In this document: in pieces, positions 1-10,910 of the stretch
Position numbering within the stretch: the stretch's first letter is position 1
Layout: each line of letters starts with the position of its first letter
Assembly: GCA_037447655.1 (NCBI GenBank)
Contig: JBBHKE010003517.1
Location: forward strand, 1 to 49,905
Source: Zygnema cylindricum
Lineage: Eukaryota; Streptophyta; Zygnematophyceae; Zygnematales; Zygnemataceae
Direction: 5' to 3'
DNA length: 49,905 nt
Notes under the pieces: generated by a model
Database searches by the model: none
Told to the model about the DNA's origin: nothing
Seen by the model: the letters and a program-made list of their open reading frames with translations, nothing else
Made by a program: the position numbers and the translations under genes

Positions 1-945
1 CACATGAAAGAACTACTTAGAATGTTGGCCAATAGGCGACCAACATTGCCTGCCGCACGTTCCGCATAATCCACTGTCCAAGGGTAAAAACCCTCCCTAA
101 CTACATGTATGCACGAACCTACATGGGTTCGCGACTTAAATAAACATATGTTTTGACGCGTCTCCCGGAAATCGCGATACGCCTCCAAACGATACTTCAC
201 GTCGATACTCCCCAAATCGCGTGCGTACGCACGAAACGAAACATATCACACGAAATATATGGTATCGCACGAAATACTTGAAAATTGTGTACCTGCGCAC
301 GAAACAACGGTACCACCACGCATTAGTATTTGCGACAGACGCGCGATCGCGACACGTCAAACATAATAAATCGTGGTCGCAAGTGCGACCGCAAATATAC
401 ACCACGTAAATATCGCGGCGCGCGGTAATGATATCGCGGCGCCACGAACGGTAAATCGCGCCACGTTTAATATGATTGAGAAATATCCACTTTATGGTGA
501 TGATGACTTTCCTCTTTCCGGATTTCGATTTTTCCATCTTTTCCTTTTTCCTTCCTTTTCCCATCTCTCTTCTTCCTTCCTCTTCCTTTTCCTCTTTCTC
601 TTCTCTTTTCCCTTTTCGCCTTTGATATGCAAGCTTCGACCGATGAAAATTACTTCCAAACCCCGACCGACAAAACTCATTGACTTTCGACGGCAATAAC
701 GCTGCAGATTGTTGCTTTTCTTGTTTACTCCGACTACAATTCGACCCATTGCGACCAGCCTCAAACAATGAAACAGATTCTAATCTGTTCGTAAGGAAAG
801 ACCGTTTTTAGACATCCCCTGGATGGTACGGCACCTGTACGGCTTCAGTCGCACTTGTCACACATACGCCAGGCACCGAGAGCGGCTCCAGTATCGTATA
901 ATCTGGCGGTTAAAATTCGATTCGCAACACTAAAAAAAGCCCTAA
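1..945. other. Gene-free left flank
   Basis: No gene is recognised here. Positions 136-770 hold long minus-strand reading frames, but they come mostly from a polypyrimidine stretch (about 510-620) that translates as Lys/Glu/Arg-rich sequence. A short perfect 8-bp stem (AATGTTGG at 21-28 with CCAACATT at 40-47) is visible. Positions 855-900 resemble 3089-3140 downstream of the neighbouring transposon, so the end of this stretch may be an old duplicate of sequence upstream of the first PstS gene. Confidence 0.6.
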
Positions 946-1775
946 GTGCGTGTTCCCATGTCTTCAAGTAAGGGTTTTTTTTTTGTCGTTTTCACAGAAA
1001 ATGGGACTTCCAACGAGAAAATATTACGCCGTACGAAAAATAGGCAAAAACACAAGTACATTTTGCGTCCTCTTGGAACTTGGAAGGTACGACAATTTGG
1101 CGTTATTATCATCGCGACTCACTTCCAGCTCATCTTCACACTTGCACTGGAATCAAATCGCGATTTGATTTTAACCAAAATAACAATTTGTCGACGAATA
1201 GAAAACATGTATTGTACGCGTGAAACGTCTTTGAAATTTTTTGAACGAGGGAGAGTACACGCTATTTTTTTCCATGCTCGTCACGCGCATGTACGAAAAA
1301 AAATGACAAGCATATACAGAAAATATCGTTGAGGTCTCGGACCTCTGCTTTCATTCATGGGTCTTTTGCAAAAATTTACAATGCCCTCGTCTCTCTTTAT
1401 CTTTTTCATTCGACTGCTCCTCTTTCTCTCATATCTAAATGAAATGCAACAATAATAGTATCAAATGAAAGATGTTAGTTTTTTCTTTTTTTATATATAT
1501 TTTTGGTCTCATTTTGATGGCGTATCGAATTATAAATGGTAAGAAAAAGAAATCAGAAAGCTATGGCGGAAAGTTTACGTGATGATGACGTCATAAGGTA
1601 GCATGACTTCGCGATGTTACAAAACCCTAAACATCTACAATGTCACAAAAACTCGACGTCTACAACCGTCGCCGTTTTTGTAGACGTCACTAATTTTAGG
1701 AAGTTTCGTAGTTTCGCAGTCGTCTACATTTCGTTTAGTAGACTGTCGCACATTTTGTAGACGTCTATATTTGAA

Positions 1776-2886
1776 GGGAATTAATCATGACAGTGACTGT
1801 TTTGGTTGCGCACAGTCACTTACGTCATTTTGTCAAAAAATGTACGTTTGAAGTACATATCGGTACAAATAAAGTACCGTTGAGTATTAGTTTGACGGTC
1901 AATCGGTTGAACATCTTTGACTTTCATAACATTGTTTCAACCGCTTAAAATTTTGCCGCGCTTGCGAACGTCGACCGTCATAATAAAATTAGCAATTCAC
2001 ACGGCCGGCGAGCGTTTACGGTACCAAAACTGCGGCGACCACATGTAAATAAAATGGTTGCAGACAGTCACTTTTTGTCGTTACCTGAGCTCCACGGTGT
2101 GAGCACTTAGCCGCAAAATTGAAATTTAATCGTCTAAGCGTTACATTGAACTTAGACGCAAAATGAAACGAAACGTCTTTAAATTGAAGTACTATAAGTT
2201 TTGTACGGAAATATTAGTACCCACGGAACGAAAATAAACTTTGTGACTATTATAAAACGAACCGGCGTAAAAATAATGCGCGTCGTCACGCGCGACGAAA
2301 TCGAGCCACACTATTTACAAATCAACAATGTTTAAATCCTATAAGTCTTGTACGAAAATATTTGAACGCACGAAACGAAATAAACTTTGTAGACTATAAT
2401 AAAACGAACCGGCGTAAAAATATAAATTGAAATTAAATGAAAAAATGCGCGTCGTCACGCGCGACGAAATCGAGCCACACTATTTACGTTTCTTTTCATT
2501 TTGCGTCTAAGTTCAATGTAACGCTTAGACGATTAAATTTCAATTTTGCGGCTAAGTGCTCACACCGTGGAGCTCAGGTAACGACAAAAAGTGACTGTCT
2601 GCAACCATTTTATTTACATGTGGTCGCCGCAGTTTTGGTACCGTAAACGCTCGCCGGCCGTGTGAATTGCTAATTTTATTATGACGGTCGACGTTCGCAA
2701 GCGCGGCAACATTTTAAGCGGTTGAAACAATGTTATGAAAGTCAAAGATGTTCAACCGATTGACCGTCAAATTTATACTCAACGGTACTTTATTTGTACC
2801 GATCTGTACATCAAACGTACATTTTTTGACAAAATGACGTAAGTGACTGTGCGCAACCAAAACAGTCACTGTCATGATCAATTCCC
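1776..2886. repeat. Long inverted repeat (fold-back, ~400-bp arms)
   Basis: The left arm (1776-2175) reappears as its reverse complement at about 2487-2886 with only scattered differences. The arms begin with GGGAATTAATCATGACAG and end with the complement of a matching sequence. A ~310-bp loop separates them. Each arm carries a palindromic module near its outer end, made of CAGTGACTG and CAGTCACT on either side of TTTGGTTGCGCA. Transcription across it would give a very long hairpin RNA. No coding potential is seen in the arms. The whole structure lies within the Harbinger-like element and may be a separate fold-back element inserted into it. Confidence 0.85.
2192..2487 (+). repeat. Direct repeat in the loop of the inverted repeat
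   Basis: The loop holds two direct copies of a ~130-150 bp unit, at 2192-2318 and 2339-2487. Both start CTATAAGT and end in CGAGCCACACTATTTAC. Both contain AAAACGAACCGGCGTAAAAAT and a short GC-rich palindrome, GCGCGTCGTCACGCGC. The second unit has about 20 extra bases of AT-rich sequence. Confidence 0.8.
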
Positions 2887-3088
2887 TAATTGAATTAATG
2901 AAGGCGCAAGTAATGATTGACATAGGAACACTTTGAAAAGGACACCGTAAAATCTGCGCTAAAATCCAAAGTTAATAAAAGTTAGTTACGTTTCAATGTT
3001 TCGGTTACATGGGAACACGCCCTAACTTATGAAGCAAAAGTATTGACTTTTAGGCTTCGGCAGCCAAACAGATTGCAATATGTTTCGT

Positions 3089-3140
3089 AATCAGTCGCAC
3101 CAGTCACAGCATTCGCCAGGCACCGACCGCGGCTCAGCTG
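3089..3140 (+). repeat. Direct repeat of 855-900
   Basis: CAGTCGCAC, TCGCCAGGCACCGA and GCGGCT occur in the same order here and at about 855-900, just left of the Harbinger-like element. Without that element the two copies would lie about 155 bp apart. They look like an old local duplication in the upstream region of the first PstS gene, later split by the insertion. Confidence 0.55.
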
Positions 3141-3358
3141 TACTATTTAGCGCAACAAGGAAAAGCCGTACCGCCTTTCCTTCCGTACATACTCGACCCA
3201 GTCGCGCTCGCGGCCTTCCGGCACTTCAGGAAATCCAAAAAGACTAACTGTTTCTGCACCTACCCGACCCAGCTCCGCCCTCGCCGCAAAGTTGTCAGAC
3301 CGACAAGCCCACCGACACTGGAAACAGTCCAAAATGATTCCAAACTTTCCGCCTCGCA

Positions 3359-3396
3359 CTATTGGTGCGTAGCTAAGATGCGCATCTCTGAGAACT
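3359..3396 (+). promoter_or_regulatory. Conserved promoter block with palindrome ATGCGCAT
   Basis: The sequence from CTATTGG to about ATCTCTGAGA is kept upstream of both PstS-like genes (here and at 17510-17547). Most of the intervening 5' flank is less alike. It contains the perfect 8-bp palindrome ATGCGCAT (3378-3385), 167 bp before the ATG here and 165 bp before it in copy 2. No TATA box is evident. It is a candidate transcription-factor site found by comparing the copies. The binding protein is unknown, and it is not the plant PHR1 site GNATATNC. Confidence 0.45.
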
Positions 3397-3544
3397 GCCA
3401 CGTGGCCAGGAGTGATCCCGAGAAACCCTCACTGTAGCAGCTGCAAATTATAGCGCTTCGAGCGACGAACGGAAGCGAGTCAGCGCTCCACACTGTGCAC
3501 CGCCTCCGCATCACTATTCGCACCACCTCTCACTCCGAGCCAAA

Positions 3545-3924
3545 ATGGCCGCCCTTGTCGCTTTCCTCGCCATCGTCGCTCTCGCAGCAGTCAACAGCGC
3601 CGAGGCAGCAATTAAAATCGGTGGCGCCACCTCAGTGGAGAAGGTTTGTTCTATTGTCATCATCATCACCATCAACTGTTTCCCTCTCTCTCTCCTTCAC
3701 ATTGTATTGTTTTTGTATTGTGTCAGTGAAAGATCTCCGCATTGCAGTGAAGCACAGCTGTTTGATGTTGTTGTGATTCCTTCTTTCATAACAGTCTTGC
3801 CAACCTTCGTATCCCACGATATTGCGACTGGTTTTTGTACCTCTTTATAATGATCAAAGGATTTATTCTGCTAAGCTCAATTGCATGTCCAAACCCACAT
3901 TTTGAACTCTTCTGTACTTACATC

Positions 3925-3999
<75 letters not shown>

Positions 4000-4969
4000 T
4001 CTCCCTCCCTCATTTCTCTCTCTCTCTCTCCTCTCTCCCTCTCTCTGTCTCTCTTTCTCCTCCGCGTCTCTACAGTATGTCGGGCAGCTCTGCCTGAGCA
4101 ACAAGGCTCTGTACGGATCATACGCCTCTGTGGGATCCTCCGCCGGTATCGCCGGATTCATCCGCAAAACCTACCAGGTGGCGTTCTCCGACGTGGCAAT
4201 GTCAGCCTCCCAGGACGTCCAGGCCGGAGGAACCGCCAAGATCAGCCTTCCCTTCACTATCAACACGTACTCTTTCTTCTCCAAGAAGACTTCCGGACTC
4301 CGTTTGACCACCGACCAAGTCGCCAAAATCTACACCTCCACCGTCTCCTGGTCCTCGATTAAGGCCGGTCTCTCTGGAAACGTCATTCCCGTGGCTCGAG
4401 CCGACGGCTCCGGAACCACCGAAGTCGTCTGCCGATGGCTCGCAAAGTCCTCTTTCTGGCCGGCCTCCGTCAAGAGCCCCGTCTGCGGCTCAGCTTCCTG
4501 GAGTGGGAAAGGTGGTATTTCTGGGTCGGTTGTATACAAGACAGGATCGAATGGAGTTGGAGACTACCTCGCCGCCACCCCCAACGCTCTCGGCTACTTG
4601 GAGACTGGAATCGGAGCTATCACCTACAAACTTTTCCCCGCGGCTATCAAGAACTTGGCTGGGAACTTCGTGGCTGCTGCGGGAACCACCGACCGTGGAG
4701 ATATTCACGCCGCCCTTCCCCGAACTGTGAGGGATTTGAACTTGCCATGGAACGACGTTAACTTTATCGATGGCCCCGGACCGTCGACTTACCCCATTTG
4801 CGTCCTTGTCTTCGAATTCGCCAAACTGAAGGGCGGGGCAACAGTCAAGAAATTCGTACTTTACACCTTGTCTTCCGGCGCGCAGGGATTGGCCCCCGCA
4901 ATCCTATTCAATCCTCTTCCGAGCCATTTCATTGGAGCTGCTATCTGGTGGGCCTTGAAGATTTCATAG
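3545..4969 (+). CDS. pstS: Secreted PstS-like phosphate-binding protein (intact copy)
   Basis: Two exons, 3545-3643 and 4076-4969, flank a 432-nt GT-AG phase-0 intron and encode about 330 residues. The first 21 residues form a signal peptide (hydrophobic LVAFLAIVALAAV, likely cleavage after SAEA). The mature protein has the PstS fold landmarks: GGATSVEKY at the N-terminus, YASVGSSAG (49-57), FSDVAMS (70-76), LTTDQVAKIYT (110-120), and the anion-binding loop ARADGSGTT (140-148). In bacterial PstS the equivalent Arg and Ser-Gly-Thr hold phosphate. No membrane anchor or ABC partner gene is nearby, so it is probably a periplasm-like or cell-wall phosphate scavenger; this is inference. Codons strongly favour C in the third position, unlike the AT-rich surroundings. 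The intron is mostly pyrimidine repeat close to its acceptor. It is the first gene of duplicated copy 1. Confidence 0.85.
3922..4057 (+). repeat. (TC)n microsatellite in the PstS intron
   Basis: An almost pure CT-dinucleotide tract fills the last third of the intron and ends about 18 bases before the acceptor. The corresponding intron in copy 2 (17793-18015) has a shorter, more interrupted CT tract, so the tract is length-variable between copies. It probably serves as, or extends, the polypyrimidine tract. Confidence 0.9.
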
Positions 4970-6540
4970 CGAGTGAGAGTGGGCGAGTGTGAGAAAAGGA
5001 AAAGATGGGAAAATTGCGATAGGAAGGTTTTCATTTTGTCACAGGAGGTTGTGAAGTAGCTTTTATGAGGCAGATTAGAGTTTCTATTGGGTAGCCGGGA
5101 GGTAATGGGTAAATTGGATCTAAAAGGCAATTTTGGATTTGCTTGCTTTTTCTATGATCGAGAAATCTTGCATTTAATGTAAAAATTCATGATTTGCACA
5201 TTGTTTACCAACTGTTTTTTGTGTTTTTCTACCTGCATGAATTGTTCCCGGATGTGGTGGGAAACCTGGGTTTTGTCGGGTTAATCTATACTGATTCAGT
5301 AATGCAAATGGTATCTTGATGTGGTTTGTGGATAATTTGAGCGAGGATAGAAAAACGTTCAAAAGGAGAAATATTCGAAGTTTTGAGTAGTCCATAGGGG
5401 GCTGTCAACTGAGACAAACCGAGGATTATTTATCTCGTCTAAAAGGGATCTGGAAGGTGAAGAAACTATGATAGAATCGAAGGAGTTGCACAAATCGTCA
5501 TATGAAGGAAAAGAATAGGGACCAACATTTTCGTATTTGGATACAATGCAAAAGCATTTAGAATCGATGTTATAGAAATAGTCTGGAGGGAGTCTGGTTA
5601 TTTCCAAGTGTATTGGTTATTGAGGAGTATGTATGAGAACGGTTCAGATGTCCATGGTTAGAAGGTTTAATCTGGTGCAATTTTCGGTATGCGCATTGTG
5701 TATTGGAATGTTCAGAGTGTTGAATAATTAATGTAAGATTATTTTTTCTAAATTTGTGACTGCAGAGATGAAGTGATGCATGGCTAACCAGGCCACGGAC
5801 AACTGGCAAAAGCTTATTCTACCATATGGATTGGCTTAAAGAAAATCTGACCGGATTCATCGTCAGTGTTTTGAAGGTTGGTAGAACGTTCGGGCAACAA
5901 AACACCTCCATGTAATTGCTCTGAAAGTGTGCCTTCGCTGATACGGTTGTTACCTATTTGCTTCTTTATTGATTGATATATTAATTCATTCGTTCATTGG
6001 TTGATTGTTGGTTTGAAGGTTTCATGGTTTGATGGTTTGATGGATCAGGCAATCGATCGATTGACTGTGACCATGATCGATTCATTAATTGTTGCAACAA
6101 GACGTCGAAGGGTTCAGACCAATGTAGGAAAAAAACAAGAAAGTAAACAAGAGGAACTGGTTGGAGGAGAGGAAAAGCAAGAAGAGGAGAGAAAAAGTAG
6201 GAGTCATTAGAAGGAAATTTGGAGGAAATTAAGAAAGAAATGGAGGAGTGGAAAAAGAGGTGATTTGAGATGAATAGGTCATCTGTGAATAGCAAAGCTA
6301 TGAACCTGGTACCTATCAGTCAGAAGCTGACGACAAGTGTCCAGAAAGTCCATCGGTGGGGAGTGAAAAAGCGGGGGAACGACAAGATGATTGGAGGGAG
6401 AGAAGGATGCAGACGAAAAAGTGAATAGGGAGGAAGAGGGCAAAATCGTAAAAAGTTTGAAAGAATAGAAAAAAGATGTTGTTGTACTGCCAAATCTAGT
6501 GTCCATGGAGGGTTTGGCAGGATTTATTGATGAAAGAAAA

Positions 6541-6616
6541 CCAATCGTTGAAATACGAACTAATAAAAGGGGAAAAAACCAATCGTTGAAATACGAACTA
6601 ATAAAAGGGGAAAAAT
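6541..6616 (+). repeat. 38-bp tandem duplication specific to copy 1
   Basis: CCAATCGTTGAAATACGAAC followed by TAATAAAAGGGGAAA occurs twice in tandem. Copy 2 has a single unit at about 20437-20474, so this arose after the segmental duplication or was lost from copy 2. Confidence 0.9.
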
Positions 6617-7534
6617 TGTTTGCACAGCAGGGGAAGATTGCAGCTCAGCACACAGAGACAGTTGGAGCACTAGAGAGTGGAGATGTGGACAAAAGCCCTC
6701 CCTCTTAAGGCAAAAAAACATGAATTTTCAAAAAAAAATAGAAAATGGAGTTATATACTTAGCTGATCATTATTGTTTCTTTGATTACTGTACTTAGCTG
6801 AATCTGATTCCTTGTTAGCCAAATTACAATATTAGGTCCCAGTTATTTTAGGCCTTTGCACATAAACTCATGTTAGTAAAACTAGTTGTTTTGTTCTCAA
6901 CGCTAATCTAGTAAGTGGTTGAAAACCGTCCACATCAATCAAATTGGAATTGGTTGCATGAAAATAACCCCCACGCTGTACATTTATTTAACACTAATAA
7001 CGATCCATGGTGTAGCCTAGTGTAAGGTTCACTGTCCGAACTTTGGGTTATTGAAAGAAGGAATATTGGCTCACATTTAGAGCATGTTTTCCGTCCAAAT
7101 CGTTATTTTAAGTTTACTGATATGGTTTTTTGCATTTCGTCTTAGATTGCGAATGCGGTATTTGTTTTGTCAGTGTAGGCAATGGACGGAGGGGTTGGAA
7201 ACTTTTAAATTGGGAGAAAGGGAGATCTGGGAGATAAATCCGCCCCTTCTTGTCCATCTCCAATTGCGCTTACAGTTCCAAGAAAAATGGAAAAGAAGGT
7301 AACACTTTGTTTTTGCGTAATTTGTCGAAACTTTTTAAAAGGTGGCATGTCATTGTTGCGGATTTGTTTTCAAATGGACGCGAAAAAAGGGAAGAGAGGG
7401 TGATTCGCAAATATCATTTTTTTGCGGTGGCTAGATACTCGCTTTTGTTGAATATCTATGGCATTCAAGGAAGTTAAATATCTTTTCTTGAGTGTGTTGA
7501 CACAATTGAAGCTGCAGTTAAACTGTGAAGTCTA

Positions 7535-7680
7535 TGATGTTTTTTTTCCTGGGAGGGGATGGCGGTGAGGTAGCTCCTTCCAGTTGAAGCTTGATGCTGT
7601 TTATATTGGGTGCAACTCGTAGAAGCAATGTTGTGACTTTCAAATTGCACCTTTGTACATTTTCGTTGTAGAAGTTAAAG
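7535..7680 (-). repeat. Dispersed repeat family member (also at 21375-21515, 30.4-30.6 and 31.4-31.55 kb)
   Basis: The segment from CCTGGGAGGGGA through GTTTATATTGGGTGCAA to the GTAGAAGTT region matches, in reverse complement, the sequences at 30425-30600 and 31419-31551. The 21375-21515 copy is simply its partner in the segmental duplication. The four occurrences in two orientations show a dispersed repeat of unknown class. Confidence 0.65.
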
Positions 7681-8929
7681 TTCCTTTTTCCTTTCCTTTC
7701 GGCGTTTCGTAGGGAAACTACGGGTTTTCAAGTTGTTGGTAGTCAGAGAACATAAGAAGATCAATGCATAGCGTATTGTACCTTTAGGTTGACAAGTCAT
7801 TTAGATTTAAATATCTACTATGAAAGAATAAGCCATGCCATTTTCTTGTTTTCTAAACATAAAAACGTTTTAACGAACAAGATATGCAGTTGTTTCTGTT
7901 TGTAGTAGTTCTGGGTTTGTGGAAATTACAAACTCAGAGGTTCAGTGAGATTCCTTACATGACAGGTCGCTATTGAAAGTTGTTTTCTGGCAATTCTTCG
8001 GTTAAAACTATTCATTGAACTAGAAACGTCTTTTTAATTAAAAAAAGAACGCAAGGGAATAGTCGAGTCCTAATTTTTCAGTTTACCACATATTTGGGAA
8101 ATTTAATTAAGCATGTGAAGTAAAGAAACGTTGATAAAAGATAAGGGAATGCTTCCAGACATGAGGTGAGAAGCTCTCCTTTAACACTCTGTATAGAGAA
8201 GTTTCAAACTGAAAGTTTTTTGTGCTGTTTTAATACAGCTTCTTACTTTTGTCATGCTCTTTTTTTTGTTGTTTCATCCACACGATAACACGTGTATCAT
8301 TCGGTCTTCGGTGGCGGTCTGGCACTTAGCTTATTCAGCCACTTACTTTTGAGGGCAAAGAAATGTTTTCTCTATCCTACTCCTCCATGGCGGTTACTCT
8401 TTCCATTCCACTAAATTCTTCTCTCTAACGGTAAACATCACCTATGTCTTCCTTGCCTATTTGAACATAAAATTGTTTTAATCTGCGATGAAGTTTAAGT
8501 TGAAGACTTATCTGCAGACAAGGGCATCACTTTCTTACCTAGGAAATTATGATACTGGATGAGTCTGCCATGCTATCTAAGTTTACTTTCATTTATTGAT
8601 GTCAGTCAGTATGTTTCGTCCTTATCACCAGTTTCTCAATCTAGAGGATACATCACTTTTAAGCAAGTTTTCTGTGTCTATCTCTAGCATATTCCATTTG
8701 CAGGCAGTTTTTTTCTGATGTTTCTAGTCTAGTTTTAGTTTCAAGTATTAAAAAAATTGCTGAAAATATCAAGTGCTAAAAAAAATAAAAGGAACCTGCT
8801 CTTTAAGTGAGCGAGAAATGCAATTCGATAGAAATTTGTCGAATTCCACATCGTCGGTCATGTGTTACTCACAGTAATTCATATCGTTGACTGGTAGAAA
8901 TACTATTTTTCTTCCTAAAACTATTCGGG

Positions 8930-9710
8930 GACTCCACCAGACCTTGGTGATTCAAATTTTTGACAATGGATGTTTGAAGATTGAGGAAAATGTGTTTCCT
9001 CAGCCAAATGTGTATGGCAAATGGTAGCTGCAGTGAAAATTGACAATTGACACGTAGACCAAATACGATGAATCATTCCCAACAAATTCTTCAATAATTG
9101 CAGCATCAAGCGTTGTTTTCTTTTTTTCTATTGCCCAAAAGCTCATTTTGTTAAGTCTAAGATCCCCTATCACGACGTCCGAAATCGTCATATGGATCCA
9201 CATTTCTAACCCTAAAGCTGACTTCAAAAGTTGGAGAAATGTGGGAAGTCTAGAACCTGAATTGACGATAGCAAACTATATTGTTGTTTATCGGCTCTTC
9301 CTCAATTATGTCGTCCGTCACTAGCATCCAAGCAGCTCAATAGAAGGGACATAACAACATATTGACCTTCTTACCTCACACGCACCGTGACTCCCACACT
9401 TCCCTTTTTTTTCATCTCCCTGTCTTTGACGACCGACTCTGTGAAATCATCCACAAATTCCCTGAGTAGAGGGGCTTTGACCAATAATCGGGCTCCAAGG
9501 CACGAATTAAGGCATATTTGCCCTTCTCAGATGGGGAATGGGCTTAATCCAACGGACGAGATGCGGCGGCAGCATATCTAGGGAGTTGGTGCCTCATGGC
9601 CTCGACTCTTGTCTCTCGTTTCTTCTAGTGATTCAAAGATTCCACCAGATCTAGTGTAGTTCAAATTATTGACAGTGAATGTTTGAAGCCTCAGGAAATT
9701 CTTATGCACT
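8930..9710 (+). repeat. Pair of ~70-bp direct repeats ~707 bp apart
   Basis: TCCACCAGA..., TTCAAATT..., TTGACA(A/G)TG(G/A)ATGTTTGAAG and a following AGGAAAAT-like motif occur at 8930-9003 and again at 9637-9710. The same pair is present in copy 2 (about 22773-22845 and 23498-23570). They may be degenerate ends of an old insertion. No coding sequence is recognised between them. Confidence 0.5.
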
Positions 9711-9805
9711 CCTTTAACTGATCCCATACAGACATTTTCCAAAGAAAATAAGAAAAAGGGAAAAAAAAAACCAATTCTACCGAAATTGAGTCACACTTTT
9801 CACAG

Positions 9806-9996
9806 TTCTTAAAGTCGTTTGAAACTGGAACCAGAGATGAGGCCAAAAACGTTCAGGTAAGTATAGCTGAAAATAGCGGAAACGCTGTATTTTAAAAGAA
9901 AGAATATGAACTAATTGCTCATTCATTTGCTGTTTACATTTCAGGAAAAAATCCGTAGCGGGGAAAAAAAAAGCATCTAGTTTCAGTTTATTATAT
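9806..9996 (+). other. Candidate exon pair of an unrecognised gene
   Basis: After an acceptor-like TTTTCACAG, an open 51-nt segment (9806-9856) reads FLKSFETGTRDEAKNVQ and ends at a perfect donor, CAG|GTAAGTA. An 88-nt interval ends at TTTACATTTCAG. The next segment (9945-9996) reads EKIRSGEKKKHLVS in the matching frame and ends at TAT|GTGAGT. The same sites and phases are kept in copy 2 (23666-23716 and 23805-23856), with one amino acid change in each segment. I recognise no family. A 105-residue minus-strand frame across the same bases (9777-10094) is also open in both copies, so conservation alone does not decide. Confidence 0.25.
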
Positions 9997-10910
9997 GTGA
10001 GTTTTACCAAACTTGTCGAGATATTGCAACAAGATACGAGTCTATTACAATTGGAATAAGAAGAACATTTTGTGACCCACAGCAAAATCGTCAATAAACT
10101 GTTGACAAGAATTTATGCTAAAACAGAAAGCAGTAAAAAGGTGAATAGCATTTTTACTGTATTTGAGCTAGAAACCTGTAGGTTTCAACAATAAAGAGCT
10201 CCTAAAAATCTGCCAAATTTCCAAATGAAAACAAAGTGGCAAAAAGAAAAAAAGAAAGTGAAGTCCATTCTTAGAAGAATAAAGAAAAACAAATTATTAG
10301 ATTGTCTCATGAGCTCACTCCTAGAGTAGATTGCCAGAAATCCAAGTATATCCCCCATTAAGTTCAAAAAAAAAAAAAAAAAAACTGACAGACTTTATAG
10401 ACCCAGCGGAATAAGCACACGAGACTTAGAAACTTCCACATTTAAAATCGGTTATCTGTCTTACTTTTTACTATTTTATGAGGAATATGCGGGAATCTAC
10501 TTAGTTTGGTGAGACAGCCTCGGTAACCAATTTTTACAACGAGCAATGTAAGTTGAGATGGTATAAATCACAAATCATGGGCCTCCATTTTGTTGTTTCC
10601 TAGGCCCTGGATGTCATCGGCCCCCCTTTATAGGCCAGTCCCCAAATTTCCTCCCACTTCGATTCTCCCTTAGCAATGTAATAATTTTGAGTCTTGTGTC
10701 CTCTTTCCCCCTCTTTTACTTCCCAGTTGTTTTTTCACTCTTTTTCTCTCCTTTAGCTCTGTCTTTCGCCTCTTGTTTCCTTTTTCTCTCTCGCCTCTTT
10801 TTCCTCTTACTCCATCTCCCTCTTATCGACCTTTCTAAATTGGATCAAGGTCATCGTGGTAGTTCAACATATAACTATACAATTCTTCCGCTATCTTCTC
10901 GCTTACCTCT

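Larger units (their letters stand above)
946..3022. mobile_element. PIF/Harbinger-like non-autonomous DNA transposon
   Basis: The left end reads GTGCGTGTTCCCATGT (from 946). The right end, read inward on the other strand, is GGGCGTGTTCCCATGT (ending at 3022). They form a 16-bp terminal inverted repeat with one mismatch. TAA lies directly outside both ends (943-945 and 3023-3025). A 3-bp TWA duplication with a G-rich terminus is the usual signature of PIF/Harbinger elements. No transposase or Myb-like protein is recognised inside. The longest reading frame (946-1332, plus) starts at a GTG in the terminus and matches nothing I know, so the element is called non-autonomous. It contains the inverted repeat at 1776-2886, possibly a nested element. 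Confidence 0.7.
4970..10905. other. Duplicated region without a recognised gene
   Basis: This stretch follows the PstS stop codon and is repeated at 18909-24751. It is AT-rich with many homopolymer runs. The open frames are short and change or break between copies. Features noted within it are the 38-bp tandem repeat at 6541-6616, a repeat also found at 30.4-31.6 kb (about 7535-7680), a direct repeat (8930-9003 and 9637-9710), and a candidate exon pair at 9806-9996. The first few hundred bases are presumably the PstS 3' UTR. Confidence 0.6.

Noticed and set aside
946-1332. 128-codon plus-strand frame at the start of the Harbinger-like element
   Set aside because: It begins at a GTG within the terminal repeat and has no transposase, Myb or other known motif. 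It is probably chance.
3147-3401. Minus-strand ORF (84 aa) divergent from PstS, with a THAP-like look (FGFPEVPEGRERDWVEYVRKE)
   Set aside because: The likeness is limited to one short stretch. The zinc-binding Cys/His pattern of a THAP domain is missing, and the frame is not kept upstream of the second PstS copy.
3835-4362. Ser/Leu-rich frames across the PstS intron
   Set aside because: They are produced by the (TC)n tract in the intron and end out of frame in the PstS second exon.
9777-10094. 105-aa minus-strand ORF conserved in both duplication copies
   Set aside because: Both copies are recent enough that openness is expected by descent. The changes include several replacements, and a plus-strand splice-site pair overlaps it.
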